Notes under the pieces: generated by a model | Database searches by the model: none | Told to the model about the DNA's origin: nothing | What the model saw: the letters and a program-made list of their open reading frames with translations, nothing else | NCBI RefSeq assembly: GCF_001050235.1 | Contig: NZ_DF967972.1 | Span: 1,500,822 to 1,564,821 of the forward strand | Source of the DNA: Longilinea arvoryzae | GTDB lineage: Bacteria > Chloroflexota > Anaerolineae > Anaerolineales > Anaerolineaceae | Length of the DNA stretch: 64,000 bases | Direction of reading: 5' to 3' | Position numbers and translations under genes: made by a program | Part shown: piece after piece, positions 10,887 to 19,543 of the stretch | How the letters are laid out: each line of letters starts with the position of its first letter | How positions within the stretch are numbered: position 1 is the first letter of the stretch

Positions 10887-10942
10887 GTTTATGAGGATGA
10901 GGCTATCAATGTCCCTGATACAACCTATAAAAAATCTATCAA
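10887..10942 (-). promoter_or_regulatory. shared stress-type upstream element, copy F (SDR-Usp-NdvB operon)
   Basis: Read on the minus strand this contains TTTTTTATAG, 9 nt, GGGAC, 3 nt, GATAGC. The same elements with the same spacing occur upstream of five plus-strand genes in this window. It ends about 30 bp before the SDR start codon. Function is inferred: promoter or activator site for the SDR-Usp-NdvB unit. Confidence 0.65.
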
Positions 10943-10971
10943 TTATTTCGGGACAGTTTCGATTCGGAAAG

Positions 10972-11008
10972 TGTCGACTTTGTAAGTCGACAAAGTAAGC
11001 TATATAAT
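10972..11008 (+). promoter_or_regulatory. promoter overlapping a 9-bp inverted-repeat operator, histidine-kinase gene
   Basis: A perfect inverted repeat TGTCGACTT-TGT-AAGTCGACA occupies 10972-10992. A sigma70-like -35 (TTGTAA, 10980-10985) lies inside it and, 17 bp on, a perfect -10 TATAAT lies at 11003-11008. Because the -10 overlaps the first possible ATG (11007), transcription should begin near 11014-11016 and the message may be leaderless, starting at ATG 11016. A repressor or autoregulator binding the palindrome would block RNA polymerase. Confidence 0.55.
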
Positions 11009-11015
11009 GAAAAGC

Positions 11016-12800
11016 ATGAAAGAAGCTATTCGAGAATCGCAAATTCAAACCGGAAATGCGTCAGAGAATCGCAAGAATTCCCCTCAAACAGGGTCAGGAG
11101 AATTCCCGGCGGAGAACCCCAAGGAATCCATTCAGCAGAATTGGAGGAGCCTGGTTGAAAGTGAACTCCTCCTTAATCAGATCGTGCAAAATATCGAGCA
11201 AGTCATTTGGCTGCGCGATAATCGTTCGGGCCAGATCGTCTACGTCAGTCCGGCTTTTGAGGCGGTTTGGGGTCGATCTTGCGATAGTCTGTATGCCGAC
11301 CCCTTCGTTCTGATCGAAAGCGTTCACCCGGAAGATCGGGTACAGGTCATGGTCGCCAGACCTCACGGCGATCACCAGCCCTTCAATCAGGCTTACCGGA
11401 TTCTGCGCCCGGACGGTAGTCTACGCTGGATTTTTTCGCGCACATTCTTGATCCATAATAAAGCCGGAGAGTCAAATTATCTGTTTTGCATCGCCCAGGA
11501 TATCACGGACCAGAAACAGGTTGAACTGGCGTTGCGCAGAACCCTGGATCGAACGCGCGAACAATTCGACCTCAGCCGCAAAATGAGCCTGGCTCGCAAG
11601 TCTGAAGCGGTGCTTAAAGCAGTCATGTCAGCTCACGAACTGCGTTCTTCTCAACGTGCGGCTTTGCTATTTTTTGACAACCCGGATGTCGGACCAACTC
11701 GTGGGGTGGAATTGCTGGCGACCTGGTTATCGAGCCAGACCATTTCTCCCTGGCTGAGCGAATCCAACCTTTACGAAGAGCCTGGTTTTTGGGAACTGCT
11801 CCAACCTCACCGGACGGTGGTCATTACAGGAATATCCTCGGACCCGCGTTTGACTCCTCTGGTGCGTGATTTTTTGATGGAAGGTCAAATACAAACGATT
11901 GTGATCTTCCCGCTGGTGACATCAGGGGAATGGCGCGGTTGTCTGTTGGTATATTACCATCAGGAGCATCCTTTCGATCATGTCGAATTGCGCCATCTTA
12001 AAGTACTCGTCGATCAGGCTGCGATCACCCTTTACAACCTGCAACTGCTCGAGGTGGAGGAGGAATCCCGGCATGAAGCTGAACGAGCCAACGAAATCAA
12101 AACTGAATTTCTTGCGATGATTACGCATGAACTGCGGACGCCGTTGACGTCGATTGTCGGGTTCACCACTACATTGTTGGCCGAGGATGTCGTCTGGGAA
12201 CCGGACGAACAACGCGATTTCATCCAGACGATTCAGCGGGAAGCTGACCGGCTTCAAGAGCTGATCGATCACTTACTGGTTCTATCCCGCCTGGAAGCGG
12301 GCATGCTGCCGATTTCGCAGGAAATTCATTCACTCCATGAGATAATGGAGGATGCATTACCGCAATTGCGCACCCTGACCAGCGGCCAGACCTTTAGTAT
12401 CCACCTGCCCGCCAACCTGCCGCCGGTTTATGTGGATGCAAAGCGAATTGCTCAGGTGCTGGTCAACCTGGTGCGAAACGCCTCCACCTATGCCCCGCAA
12501 GGAACAGAAATCGTTATCACCGCCAGCGTGCGGGGAAGCTTTGTGCAAATGAACGTCAGCGATCAGGGGCCGGGCATTCCACCGGCTGAGCACAAACGGG
12601 TATTCAAGGCCTTCCGACGGGGAGCAAACGTTGAGGATGGCTCAGCGCAAGGCGCTGGATTAGGATTGGCCATTTGCAGGGGGTTGATCGAAGCGCATGG
12701 CGGTCGCATTTGGATCAAACGGAAGACTACACCTGGAACGACGATGTCCTTTACAATCCCACTCGCTCCTTCGCATCTCCCGGTAAAGTCTGTAGAGTAG
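11016..12800 (+). CDS. PAS/GAF sensor histidine kinase
   Basis: About 594 aa, with no membrane segment seen, so probably a cytosolic sensor. Order: short variable N-terminus, a PAS domain with PAC tail (residues about 50-170), a GAF domain (about 190-345), coiled-coil linker, HisKA with the H-box MITHELRTPL (phospho-acceptor His about 371), and HATPase_c. The HATPase carries N-box LVNLVRNAS, G1 DQGPGIP and G2 GAGLGLAICRGL. I chose ATG 11016 over ATG 11007 because a perfect -10 hexamer overlaps 11007; neither has a good Shine-Dalgarno sequence. It lies 12 bp before the response regulator, so the two form a two-component pair. GAF and PAS domains suggest a redox, gas or small-molecule signal, which is not resolvable here. 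Confidence 0.93.
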   Translation: MKEAIRESQIQTGNASENRKNSPQTGSGEFPAENPKESIQQNWRSLVESELLLNQIVQNIEQVIWLRDNRSGQIVYVSPAFEAVWGRSCDSLYADPFVLIESVHPEDRVQVMVARPHGDHQPFNQAYRILRPDGSLRWIFSRTFLIHNKAGESNYLFCIAQDITDQKQVELALRRTLDRTREQFDLSRKMSLARKSEAVLKAVMSAHELRSSQRAALLFFDNPDVGPTRGVELLATWLSSQTISPWLSESNLYEEPGFWELLQPHRTVVITGISSDPRLTPLVRDFLMEGQIQTIVIFPLVTSGEWRGCLLVYYHQEHPFDHVELRHLKVLVDQAAITLYNLQLLEVEEESRHEAERANEIKTEFLAMITHELRTPLTSIVGFTTTLLAEDVVWEPDEQRDFIQTIQREADRLQELIDHLLVLSRLEAGMLPISQEIHSLHEIMEDALPQLRTLTSGQTFSIHLPANLPPVYVDAKRIAQVLVNLVRNASTYAPQGTEIVITASVRGSFVQMNVSDQGPGIPPAEHKRVFKAFRRGANVEDGSAQGAGLGLAICRGLIEAHGGRIWIKRKTTPGTTMSFTIPLAPSHLPVKSVE

Positions 12801-12812
12801 GAGGGGAGGCAG

Positions 12813-13496
12813 ATGGGAAATATATTAATCGTCGAAGATGATCCAAGCATTCGCAAACTGGTGCGGGTCAACCTGGTGAAGCGCGGCTATACGGTAAGTG
12901 AAGCCGGCGATAGCCATCAGGCAATCGCCCTGTTTCAAGAGGTGCCCGTTGACCTGGTATTGCTTGACCTGCTGCTGCCCGGCCTGTCCGGAGTGGATAT
13001 ATGCTCCTGGATTCGGGCGCGCTCGGATGTGCCCATCATCATTTTGAGCGCCCGAGCGGAAGAGGATCTCAAGGTTGCCGCCCTGGATGCGGGCGCAGAT
13101 GATTACGTGACGAAACCGTTCGGTCAGGAGGAATTACTGGCGCGAGTGCGCGCTTTTCTCCGGCGTTCCTATGTTTCAGCAAAAGCCAATGATTCAAGAA
13201 TTCAGATTGGTGAGCTCAGCATCGATCTGGAAGCGCGGCGCGTCTTCATGGGTGAAAATGATCTCCACCTTACCCGCACCGAATATGCCATCCTGGCTGA
13301 ACTGGCGCACCATATGGATGCCATCGTCGCCCATGATGAATTGCTAACCCAGGTATGGGGACCAGAGTATCGCGGATCGAATCACTATCTCCATACCTAT
13401 CTCGGCCGTTTGCGCAAAAAGTTGGGGGAGTACGGCGACCTTCTGGAAACCGTGCCCGGAATGGGATATAACCTGCACTCGAAGAAAATCTTCTAG
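12813..13496 (+). CDS. OmpR/PhoB-family response regulator
   Basis: 227 aa. The receiver domain (1-120) has the acidic pair E8/D9-D10, phospho-acceptor D52 (LLDLLLPG), S79 and K101 (YVTKPFG). It is followed by a winged-helix DNA-binding domain (about 130-225) of the OmpR type. The sequence is KdpE-like in style, but no kdpFABC genes are nearby, so that name is not used. It is co-transcribed with the upstream kinase. The target regulon is unknown; the inverted repeat in the kinase promoter is a natural candidate for autoregulation. Confidence 0.94.
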   Translation: MGNILIVEDDPSIRKLVRVNLVKRGYTVSEAGDSHQAIALFQEVPVDLVLLDLLLPGLSGVDICSWIRARSDVPIIILSARAEEDLKVAALDAGADDYVTKPFGQEELLARVRAFLRRSYVSAKANDSRIQIGELSIDLEARRVFMGENDLHLTRTEYAILAELAHHMDAIVAHDELLTQVWGPEYRGSNHYLHTYLGRLRKKLGEYGDLLETVPGMGYNLHSKKIF

Positions 13497-13520
13497 TACC
13501 GTATCAAACCTAGAAGTTGA

Positions 13521-13562
13521 ATTTCGAAAGCGCATTTTGCGTGCAAAATGCGCTTTCGAAAT
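13521..13562. terminator. perfect 20-bp inverted repeat between convergent genes
   Basis: Two exactly complementary 20-nt arms (13521-13540 and 13543-13562) separated by GT lie 24 bp after the response-regulator stop and 60 bp from the convergent ATPase stop. There is no clear T-tract on either strand, so it may be a bidirectional terminator, an RNA-processing site or a repeat element. Confidence 0.5.
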
Positions 13563-13622
13563 ATCATAATCCGGTTTGACCCGGCACCCGCCGGTTGCTC
13601 AAATATTTGGCGTTGGCGTATT

Positions 13623-16226
13623 CTAAGCAATAACATTCTCTACCCGGGAGTAGAAAATCTTCTTGGTTACCTCCGTAGCCAATACATAGAGCACTGTTAG
13701 TCCGAGCATTGCCAGCATGAGCGGTGCGGGCAAAGGGACAAAGCCAAACACAGCAATGAACGGCAGATATGGCAGCACAACGGCAATCCCAATGAAAATT
13801 AACGTACTCACCAGCAAGAGTTTGCCCGGGCGGCTGCGGAAGAAGACATGGCGCGTTCGCACAACCAGGGCGATGACCAACTCTGTGATCAGGGATTCGA
13901 TGAACCAGCCGGTGCGGAACTCCTCGGGCGAAGCCCGGAACAGAAACAGCAATATTCCAAAGGTCAGGAAGTCGAAAATCGAACTGACCATTCCGAAGAG
14001 CACCATGTAGTTACGGATGAACCTGGTATTCCAGTGCCGCGGCTTGCCTGTCATTTCCGGATCCACATTGTCACTGGCGATCGTTATGGCGGGGATATCG
14101 GATAGGAAATTATTGAGCAGGATTTGCGGAGCGAGCAGCGGCAGAAATGGCAGGAGTAAGGATGCTCCGGCCATGCTAAACATGTTGCCAAAGTTGGCGC
14201 TGATGGTCGTGAGGATGTACTTGAGGGTATTGGCAAAGGTAGAGCGGCCTTCATCAATGCCCTGTCGCAAGATTGCCAAATCCTTTTTGAGCAGCACAAA
14301 CTCAGCGGCGTCTTTGGCCACATCCACTGCGGTGTCCACCGAAAGCCCTACATCTGCAGCGTGCAAGGCCGGCGCGTCGTTGATGCCATCTCCCATATAG
14401 CCAACCACGTGCCTGGTCTTTTGCAGCGCAAGGATGATGCGTTCCTTTTGATTAGGGTCCACTTCCGCAAAAAGGGTGGTGCGTTCGGCAAGGTGCCAGA
14501 GGGCCTCGTCGTTCATCGTATTCAGGTCGCTTCCGGTCAATACACCCTGGAGCGGTAGGTTTACTCCTTCAGCAACATGGCGGGCTACTTTCTGGTTATC
14601 ACCGGTGATGATCTTCAATTGGACACCGCGTTTCGCCAGATCGATAATCACTTGCTGTACATCGGCTTTGGGCGGATCCAGGAAGAGCAGGAAGCCGGCG
14701 AAAGCGAGCCCATTTTCATCCGTAAAAGAATAGGTTTCAACCTGTTTGTCGACTGATTTCGTGGCCAGACCGAGCACACGGAAGCCTTTTTCGCTCCATT
14801 CGCTATATTGTTTTTCAATCTCTGCCCTGGTTGCAGCTTCAAAGGGATGGATTCCATCCACAGATTGAAGCCCGGTACAGATACTCAGAATTTTATCCAG
14901 AGCGCCCTTGGTGATGAGGGTGCGCTCGCCCTGGGCATTGGCAATGACCACACTCAGGCGTTTGCGAATGAAGTCGTAGGGGATTTCATCCACTTTTTGC
15001 TCGGCGCTGATGTCCAAGTTCGCCTTCTGTGCAGCAGCTTGAATCGCTTCATCCAGCGAGTTGTTCAGCCCGGTTTGATAGCGCGCGTTGAGATAGGCAT
15101 AACGCAAAACACTCTCCGAGGGCTGCCCTTGCGTATCGAGCGCGCCATCGAGATGGACGATCCCTTCGGTAAGCGTGCCGGTTTTGTCAGTGCATAGCAC
15201 ATCCATACTGCCAAAGTTTTCAATGGATGTCAGGCGACGTACGATCACGCCGCGTTTGGCCATCTGCTGTGCACCGTGGGCAAGCGTGATACTGATAATG
15301 GCAGGCAAGAGTTCGGGCGTCAGGCCGACTGCTAGCGCAAGTGCAAAGAGAAGCGAGTCTATGATCGGTTTGGCAAGAAAGACATTGACTGCCATAACGA
15401 TAACCACCATTACCAGCATGACCTGAGTGAGCAGATTACCAAAATGCCGAATCCCGCGTTCGAATTCTGTCTCTGGTGGACGCAATCTCAGCCGATCCGC
15501 CACCTGACCGAACACCGTAGCCCTCCCCGTCTGGACAATCAATACCTGTGCGGTTCCGCTGCTGGCGCTTGTGCCCCTGAAGACGCAATTGATCCGTTGT
15601 GAAAGGCTGGCATTTTCGGGCACAGTCGCCGGTTTCTTCTCAACCGGGAAGGTTTCACCGGTCAGCACGGCCTGGTTGACAAAGAAGTCATTTGCCTCCA
15701 ACACAAGACCGTCGGCCGGGATCAGACTGCCCGCGGAAAGCATCACCAGGTCGCCTGGCACTACTTGTTCTGAGGGTAACATTTGCGGCTGGCCGCCACG
15801 CAATAAGTTGGATTTAAGGGTGACCTGTGACCGTAATTTCTCAACAGCATTACTGGCGGTATATTCCTGCACGAAGCCAAGGATCGTGCTGCCAAGGATT
15901 ATGGCAAGAACTATACTTGCATCCACCCACTCCCCTACGATTCCGGAGACAATGGCTGCGAAAATCAGGATGAGAACGAGAGGACTTTTAAACTGGCTCA
16001 GTAACAGGCGAAACGCGGTTGCTTGCTGCTGTGCTTCAATGGTGTTCGCCCCGTATTGTTTCAGTCGCTGCCCGGCATCTGCCGGTGTGAGACCGTTTCT
16101 TGATGTGTTTACTTCGGAGAAGAGTCGTTCCGGTGTAAGGCTCCAATAGGCTGTTGAAGTCGTCTGGGTGATCATTTCCCCCGCTTTGGGTGGTTTGCTT
16201 GCCGAAAGACCAGGAAGAACTTTCAT
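13623..16226 (-). CDS. mgtA: magnesium-translocating P-type ATPase (P-IIIB, MgtA-like)
   Basis: 867 aa, the expected length for MgtA/MgtB. It imports Mg2+ across the inner membrane using ATP. Seen: N-terminal actuator region, TGE at 189-191, transmembrane motif GLTPELLP (301-308) characteristic of the P-IIIB group, phosphorylation motif DKTGT with D347, TGDN, and hinge motif GDGINDAP. A C-terminal block of membrane helices includes NFLSDIPA and FRTGWFIESL, typical of MgtA. The start at 16226 gives a natural N-terminus; ATG at residue 18 is an alternative. It is convergent with the two-component system and divergent from the first Dps-like gene. No Mg2+ riboswitch was recognised in its 5' region. 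Confidence 0.94.
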   Translation of the reverse strand: MKVLPGLSASKPPKAGEMITQTTSTAYWSLTPERLFSEVNTSRNGLTPADAGQRLKQYGANTIEAQQQATAFRLLLSQFKSPLVLILIFAAIVSGIVGEWVDASIVLAIILGSTILGFVQEYTASNAVEKLRSQVTLKSNLLRGGQPQMLPSEQVVPGDLVMLSAGSLIPADGLVLEANDFFVNQAVLTGETFPVEKKPATVPENASLSQRINCVFRGTSASSGTAQVLIVQTGRATVFGQVADRLRLRPPETEFERGIRHFGNLLTQVMLVMVVIVMAVNVFLAKPIIDSLLFALALAVGLTPELLPAIISITLAHGAQQMAKRGVIVRRLTSIENFGSMDVLCTDKTGTLTEGIVHLDGALDTQGQPSESVLRYAYLNARYQTGLNNSLDEAIQAAAQKANLDISAEQKVDEIPYDFIRKRLSVVIANAQGERTLITKGALDKILSICTGLQSVDGIHPFEAATRAEIEKQYSEWSEKGFRVLGLATKSVDKQVETYSFTDENGLAFAGFLLFLDPPKADVQQVIIDLAKRGVQLKIITGDNQKVARHVAEGVNLPLQGVLTGSDLNTMNDEALWHLAERTTLFAEVDPNQKERIILALQKTRHVVGYMGDGINDAPALHAADVGLSVDTAVDVAKDAAEFVLLKKDLAILRQGIDEGRSTFANTLKYILTTISANFGNMFSMAGASLLLPFLPLLAPQILLNNFLSDIPAITIASDNVDPEMTGKPRHWNTRFIRNYMVLFGMVSSIFDFLTFGILLFLFRASPEEFRTGWFIESLITELVIALVVRTRHVFFRSRPGKLLLVSTLIFIGIAVVLPYLPFIAVFGFVPLPAPLMLAMLGLTVLYVLATEVTKKIFYSRVENVIA

Positions 16227-16381
16227 ACGACTTCTCCAGACTGGACAATCTTATCGTTTTGCTAAGGCATCAGACATTCATGTACAAGAATAATCCTTTT
16301 TTTAGCTTGTTAGTCGATGACCATTATTAAATTATACAATTCACGCTTTGAGTCATTCACGCTGCCAACCCGAATAATTAA

Positions 16382-16434
16382 GTTTTTTAATAGATTGTAT
16401 TAGGGACCTTGATAGCTCCTTCCGAATAGGATGG
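16382..16434 (+). promoter_or_regulatory. shared stress-type upstream element, copy A (first Dps-like gene)
   Basis: Contains AATAG, 9 nt, GGGAC, 3 nt, GATAGC, then 8 nt and CGAATAGGAT. It ends 37 bp before the ATG of the first Dps-like gene, the same distance as copy C before the second Dps-like gene. The GGGAC to CGAATA spacing (about 16 nt) resembles an ECF-sigma promoter, but this assignment is inference. Confidence 0.7.
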
Positions 16435-16471
16435 TAGGGTAGCAACATATCATCTAGAGAAAGGACGCTAC

Positions 16472-17014
16472 ATGGAACACAATCGTAACGACGGCCACAA
16501 CACGATGCTGCAAGTCCCCACCCAACCGAATATCGGGTTGGATAGTGATGCCCGCCATTCGCTTGTGGAAATCCTCAATCATGCACTGGCCAATGAGGCT
16601 GTTCTTACTGTAAAAACGCGCAGCGCACACTGGAACGTGAGTGGTGCAGGTTTCTTCGAACTGCGTATCCTTTTCGGGTCGCAATATGAACAACTTGATC
16701 AAATCTCCAACGAGATCGCTGAGCGAGTGCGGATCCTGGGCGGAATTGCGATCGGCAGCCTGCTGGAATTTATCAATTCCACCCGGCTGGATGAACAGCC
16801 TGGGGAAGTCCCCGGAATTATGGACCTTTTAGCCGACCACGAAGCCGCGACCCGTTTCCTGCGAGAGGACACCCGGAAGTGCGATGAGGAGTACGAGGAT
16901 GAAGGTACCTTCGAAATGCTGGTCAGCATAATGCGCCTGCACGAGAAAATGGCCTGGATGCTGCGCTCTTATCTCGAGCCAGAACTCAGCCATGAAGAAA
17001 AAACGGTCGGATAA
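16472..17014 (+). CDS. Dps-like ferritin with altered ferroxidase residues
   Basis: 180 aa, a four-helix-bundle Dps-family protein (stress mini-ferritin, often DNA-binding). Seen: NIGLDSDAR before helix 1, KTRSAHWNVSG in helix 2, IAERVRILGG, and a long conserved C-terminus EKMAWMLRSYLEPEL. Using the spacing of the canonical Dps ferroxidase site (H, +12 H, +16 D, +27 D, +31 E), this protein has H53, R65, G69, N80, E84, so three of five ligands are replaced. It may therefore bind DNA or act structurally rather than oxidise iron at the classical site. RBS GAAAGGA lies upstream of ATG 16472. It carries its own copy of the shared stress element and has a close paralogue at 28.8 kb. Confidence 0.85.
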   Translation: MEHNRNDGHNTMLQVPTQPNIGLDSDARHSLVEILNHALANEAVLTVKTRSAHWNVSGAGFFELRILFGSQYEQLDQISNEIAERVRILGGIAIGSLLEFINSTRLDEQPGEVPGIMDLLADHEAATRFLREDTRKCDEEYEDEGTFEMLVSIMRLHEKMAWMLRSYLEPELSHEEKTVG

Positions 17015-17077
17015 CCGGGTATCCCGGTAGACCAGGGAACGATCACCTGCTGGGCAACAGTAAATGCGGAGGTGTTT

Positions 17078-17314
17078 ATGAACGAAAAGCAAATGGCGCA
17101 GATTGTGGAAGGGTTCAGTCGAAAGGTTGATCCGGTGCCAGGGCAAGTCAAGGTCACGCGCGTACCAGATTACAAGACGGTCTACGTCGAGGAAATCGAC
17201 GGCGTCGGACGCTCGATTGTCATGACAGAATACCAGGTGGATGGGAAAACCTACTGGGCAGGATACAGTATGTACAGCCAGACGGTTTTCTTGAGTCAGG
17301 CCAGTCGAGACTAA
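17078..17314 (+). CDS. conserved small protein of unknown function (78 aa)
   Basis: 78 aa, soluble and without a recognised domain. ATG 17078 is chosen because a perfect GGAGG (17068-17072) sits 5 nt before it; the in-frame GTG at 17072 overlaps that site. The protein is rich in aromatic residues (KTVYVEEI, GKTYWAGYSMYSQ). It lies 63 bp after the Dps-like gene in the same direction, so it may share the stress promoter. No function assigned. Confidence 0.7.
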   Translation: MNEKQMAQIVEGFSRKVDPVPGQVKVTRVPDYKTVYVEEIDGVGRSIVMTEYQVDGKTYWAGYSMYSQTVFLSQASRD

Positions 17315-17412
17315 AGAGGAAGACCATCTCCTTTCAATTACTGCTGCCGAGGGTATCTATTGCGTATTGACTCCGGGCAGAACCACGGCGAAAGCCAGTA
17401 AAGGATAATTCG

Positions 17413-17832
17413 ATGGATGACCGACAATTCGGTAGAAAAATTTTCAGGGACGCTGGCAAAGTAAAGAAGGACGTAAGCGCCCTGGTTGGAGATAGCGCTG
17501 TCCAGTTGGGTAGATTTGGAGATGATGTGAGTCAGGCGACTGACAAAGCCAGAGAGGATCTGACCACCTGGGCGGAGGATGGCGCTTCTCGAGTGAGTGA
17601 AGGATTTGAAAAGCTGAAGGGGGATGCAACGGATGCCGCTGCCACGATGCAAAAGGACGTTGGACATGGATTAAGCCAGTACAACGCGAAAGCCAGGGAA
17701 ATTGCAAATAAAGTATCCGCCGGCATCGGCGAGAAGGTTGCCCGGTACCCCTGGGTCGCGATATCCATCGGCCTGGGTATTGGTTTCCTACTGGGCGTTT
17801 TGCTCAGGCCTGCCCGGAAGCTTCTTATGTAA
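17413..17832 (+). CDS. DUF883/YtxH-like stress protein with C-terminal membrane anchor
   Basis: 139 aa. A long polar, Ala/Asp/Lys-rich helical region (about 1-110) with a coiled-coil look is followed by YPWVAISIGLGIGFLLGVLL and a basic tail. That layout is typical of ElaB/YqjD (DUF883) or YtxH proteins: a C-terminal tail-anchor with the helix in the cytoplasm. E. coli members bind ribosomes in stationary phase, but no such role is shown here. It sits among other small stress genes. Confidence 0.75.
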   Translation: MDDRQFGRKIFRDAGKVKKDVSALVGDSAVQLGRFGDDVSQATDKAREDLTTWAEDGASRVSEGFEKLKGDATDAAATMQKDVGHGLSQYNAKAREIANKVSAGIGEKVARYPWVAISIGLGIGFLLGVLLRPARKLLM

Positions 17833-17873
17833 TTCTAAATTTGGGTTCAACCCTTTTTAACAGGAGAGAATCA

Positions 17874-18082
17874 ATGAACCGCGATGGATTTGAAAGCTGG
17901 CAGTATCAAACCCTCAGCCAGACGATCGTCTGGCAGGGGTTACTCTCGACGATGACGTAGAAAAAGTCGAGGGTGAGTTCGAAAAATTGATCAGCTTGCT
18001 TCAGATCGAGTATGGTTATACACGGCAGCAAGCTGAGTCAGAATACAAAAGGAGGATGAAATGTCAGACTATCGGGAAGTAG
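17874..18082 (+). pseudogene. frameshifted CsbD-like gene
   Basis: A good start (AGGAGA then ATG 17874) opens with MNRDGFE, like CsbD proteins (intact copy at 19.5 kb: MNKDIFEGKW), but stops at 17960 after 28 codons. Another frame then continues the CsbD pattern: VTLDDDVEKVEGEFEKL and LLQIEYGYTRQQAE, to a stop at 18082 overlapping the YggT gene. The order of motifs across the two frames indicates a frameshift, with additional decay in the first half. A sequencing error cannot be excluded. Confidence 0.6.
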
Positions 18083-18576
18083 AAACCACAGAACATGAAC
18101 AGGGACGCGAGCAGCGGGTTGCCACCTTTAAGGTTACGCAATTGATCTGGTTGCTGCTGGGTATTCTCGAGGCTCTGATTGCACTGCGGGTTGTTTTTAA
18201 GCTGATTGGCGTCAATGCGGCCAATCCATTTGCGTCACTGCTTTACAACGTGACCGAAATTTTTGTGGCCCCCTTTGCAAGTTTGATCGGCGCCCCGGCA
18301 GCCGGCGGCATGGTGTTGGAAATCTCTTCCATCCTTGCCATGTTCATCTACTTGCTGATCGGTTGGGCTCTTGAACGGATTGTGTATGTGCTTTTCTATC
18401 GTCCGCGCGGACCTGTGAGCGTCAGGCAGACGACGATTGCCGAGCATACCCCTCAGCAAGCTCCCCCGGGTGTCAGCCAAACGACTACAACGGACCGTAT
18501 CACGACGCAAGCCCCCACCGGTACCAGTCAAACGACCACTACCGAGCGTACGAATACTCCACCGGATTCCCGTTAA
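18061..18576 (+). CDS. YggT-family membrane protein with Thr-rich tail
   Basis: 171 aa. Two hydrophobic segments (about 25-50 and 80-115) flank a short periplasmic loop in the YggT arrangement (ALRVVFKLIGVNAANPF, then LIGWALERIVYVLFY). After the second helix comes a 50-residue Thr/Gln/Pro-rich tail with three imperfect repeats of about 17 residues (SQTTTTDRITTQAPTG and similar). The tail is unusual for YggT and may be exposed or intrinsically disordered. RBS AGGAGG lies just upstream of ATG 18061. It overlaps the end of the CsbD relic. Confidence 0.8.
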   Translation: MSDYREVETTEHEQGREQRVATFKVTQLIWLLLGILEALIALRVVFKLIGVNAANPFASLLYNVTEIFVAPFASLIGAPAAGGMVLEISSILAMFIYLLIGWALERIVYVLFYRPRGPVSVRQTTIAEHTPQQAPPGVSQTTTTDRITTQAPTGTSQTTTTERTNTPPDSR

Positions 18577-18661
18577 TGGTGGAATAGGCACATCATTACC
18601 GGTTTCCTTATGAAACCACGGAAAAACGTAGAGTGAATAACACTCTGAAAGGAAAACTCAA

Positions 18662-18802
18662 GTGAACCTGATCCATTTCATTTTGTGGCTCTGCGTTGGG
18701 GCCGTTGTTGGCTGGTATGCCAGGTGGATGATTGAAAGTGACCAACGGCGGCGAATCGCTCAACTATTGTCGATCGAAGATCGCGAATCTACGGAGCGAT
18801 GA
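18662..18802 (+). CDS. 46-aa single-helix membrane protein
   Basis: GTG start 18662 with an AAAGGAAA ribosome site 8-10 nt upstream. One hydrophobic helix (IHFILWLCVGAVVGWYARWM) is followed by a charged tail (ESDQRRRIAQLLSIEDR). The VGAVVGWYARWM stretch resembles the first helix of GlsB/YeaQ proteins, but the rest of that family is missing. Function unknown. Confidence 0.55.
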   Translation: MNLIHFILWLCVGAVVGWYARWMIESDQRRRIAQLLSIEDRESTER

Positions 18803-18908
18803 ACCGCGTTGGTTGGCTGGCCTGTGAGGATGCGGTTACCGCATCCTCCGGTAACCAAATTCAAATTCACATCACTGTGTGAAGACAAATCGATCAAAGG
18901 AGTAACCT

Positions 18909-19118
18909 ATGGGACGAAAAGGTGTCAGTAAACGCAAGTCAATGAAGACCAAGCCGAAACCGTATGCCGGCGGAACTGCCAGCGGTAGTGTATCTTCTAA
19001 CGCGCAGGCACCGGAGAGTCAGCCAGCCAAACCGATGGATACGGGTAAGGTGTCGCCTTCCACCAAAGGCAGCGAAAAACCCTCCACAAATTGGAAGAAG
19101 ACCCCCAAAAAAGGATAA
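18909..19118 (+). CDS. small basic low-complexity protein (69 aa)
   Basis: 69 aa, Lys/Ser/Pro-rich, no hydrophobic core, predicted disordered. It has a strong RBS (AAAGGAG) 8 nt before ATG 18909 and sits in line with the other stress genes, which supports it being real. The basic ends (GRKGVSKRKSMKTKPKP, NWKKTPKKG) could bind nucleic acid, which is a guess. Confidence 0.55.
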   Translation: MGRKGVSKRKSMKTKPKPYAGGTASGSVSSNAQAPESQPAKPMDTGKVSPSTKGSEKPSTNWKKTPKKG

Positions 19119-19376
19119 TAGGGGGTGATGACTGCAGATTGATCGCAGATATCATCGGCGACAGGCCTGACGAATTGTCGGGTGGGAGGAAAAGAGAAGA
19201 ATTCTGCGAATGTCAATCTTGCCCACCATAGGCTGCAATTATGGACAAACATGGCCACAACACCCTGGAGGGCAGTTAATGAATCCACAAAGGTTGTACC
19301 CAATTATGGTTACTCTTTGTGGATTTTTACTGTAAATGTGACTCAAAATTGTGTTTCGCGTGAACAATAATTAGAT

Positions 19377-19434
19377 TTGATAGATTTTTTATAGATTGAA
19401 TATGGGATATTGATAGCCGATTTCGTATAGGATG
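19377..19434 (+). promoter_or_regulatory. shared stress-type upstream element, copy B (CsbD gene)
   Basis: TTTTTTATAG, 9 nt, GGGAT, 3 nt, GATAGC, then 8 nt and CGTATAGGAT. It ends 109 bp before the CsbD start. The whole 19119-19543 interval holds no other feature I can support. Confidence 0.7.
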
Positions 19435-19543
19435 ATTTCAAGGATCGATTCTAAACACGAATCGGAAGACTGGCGCGCCATGCTTCCCGGAGCGCCGGAT
19501 AAATCGCAGAGGCAAGCATATTCGAAGGATGCGAGGTCAGATG

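Noticed and set aside
12813..13496. kdpE
   Set aside because: The regulator resembles KdpE, but its kinase lacks the KdpD domains and there are no kdpFABC genes nearby.
19182..19370. 62-codon frame before the CsbD promoter element
   Set aside because: No ribosome site that fits, sequence unlike a protein, and it runs into the promoter region.
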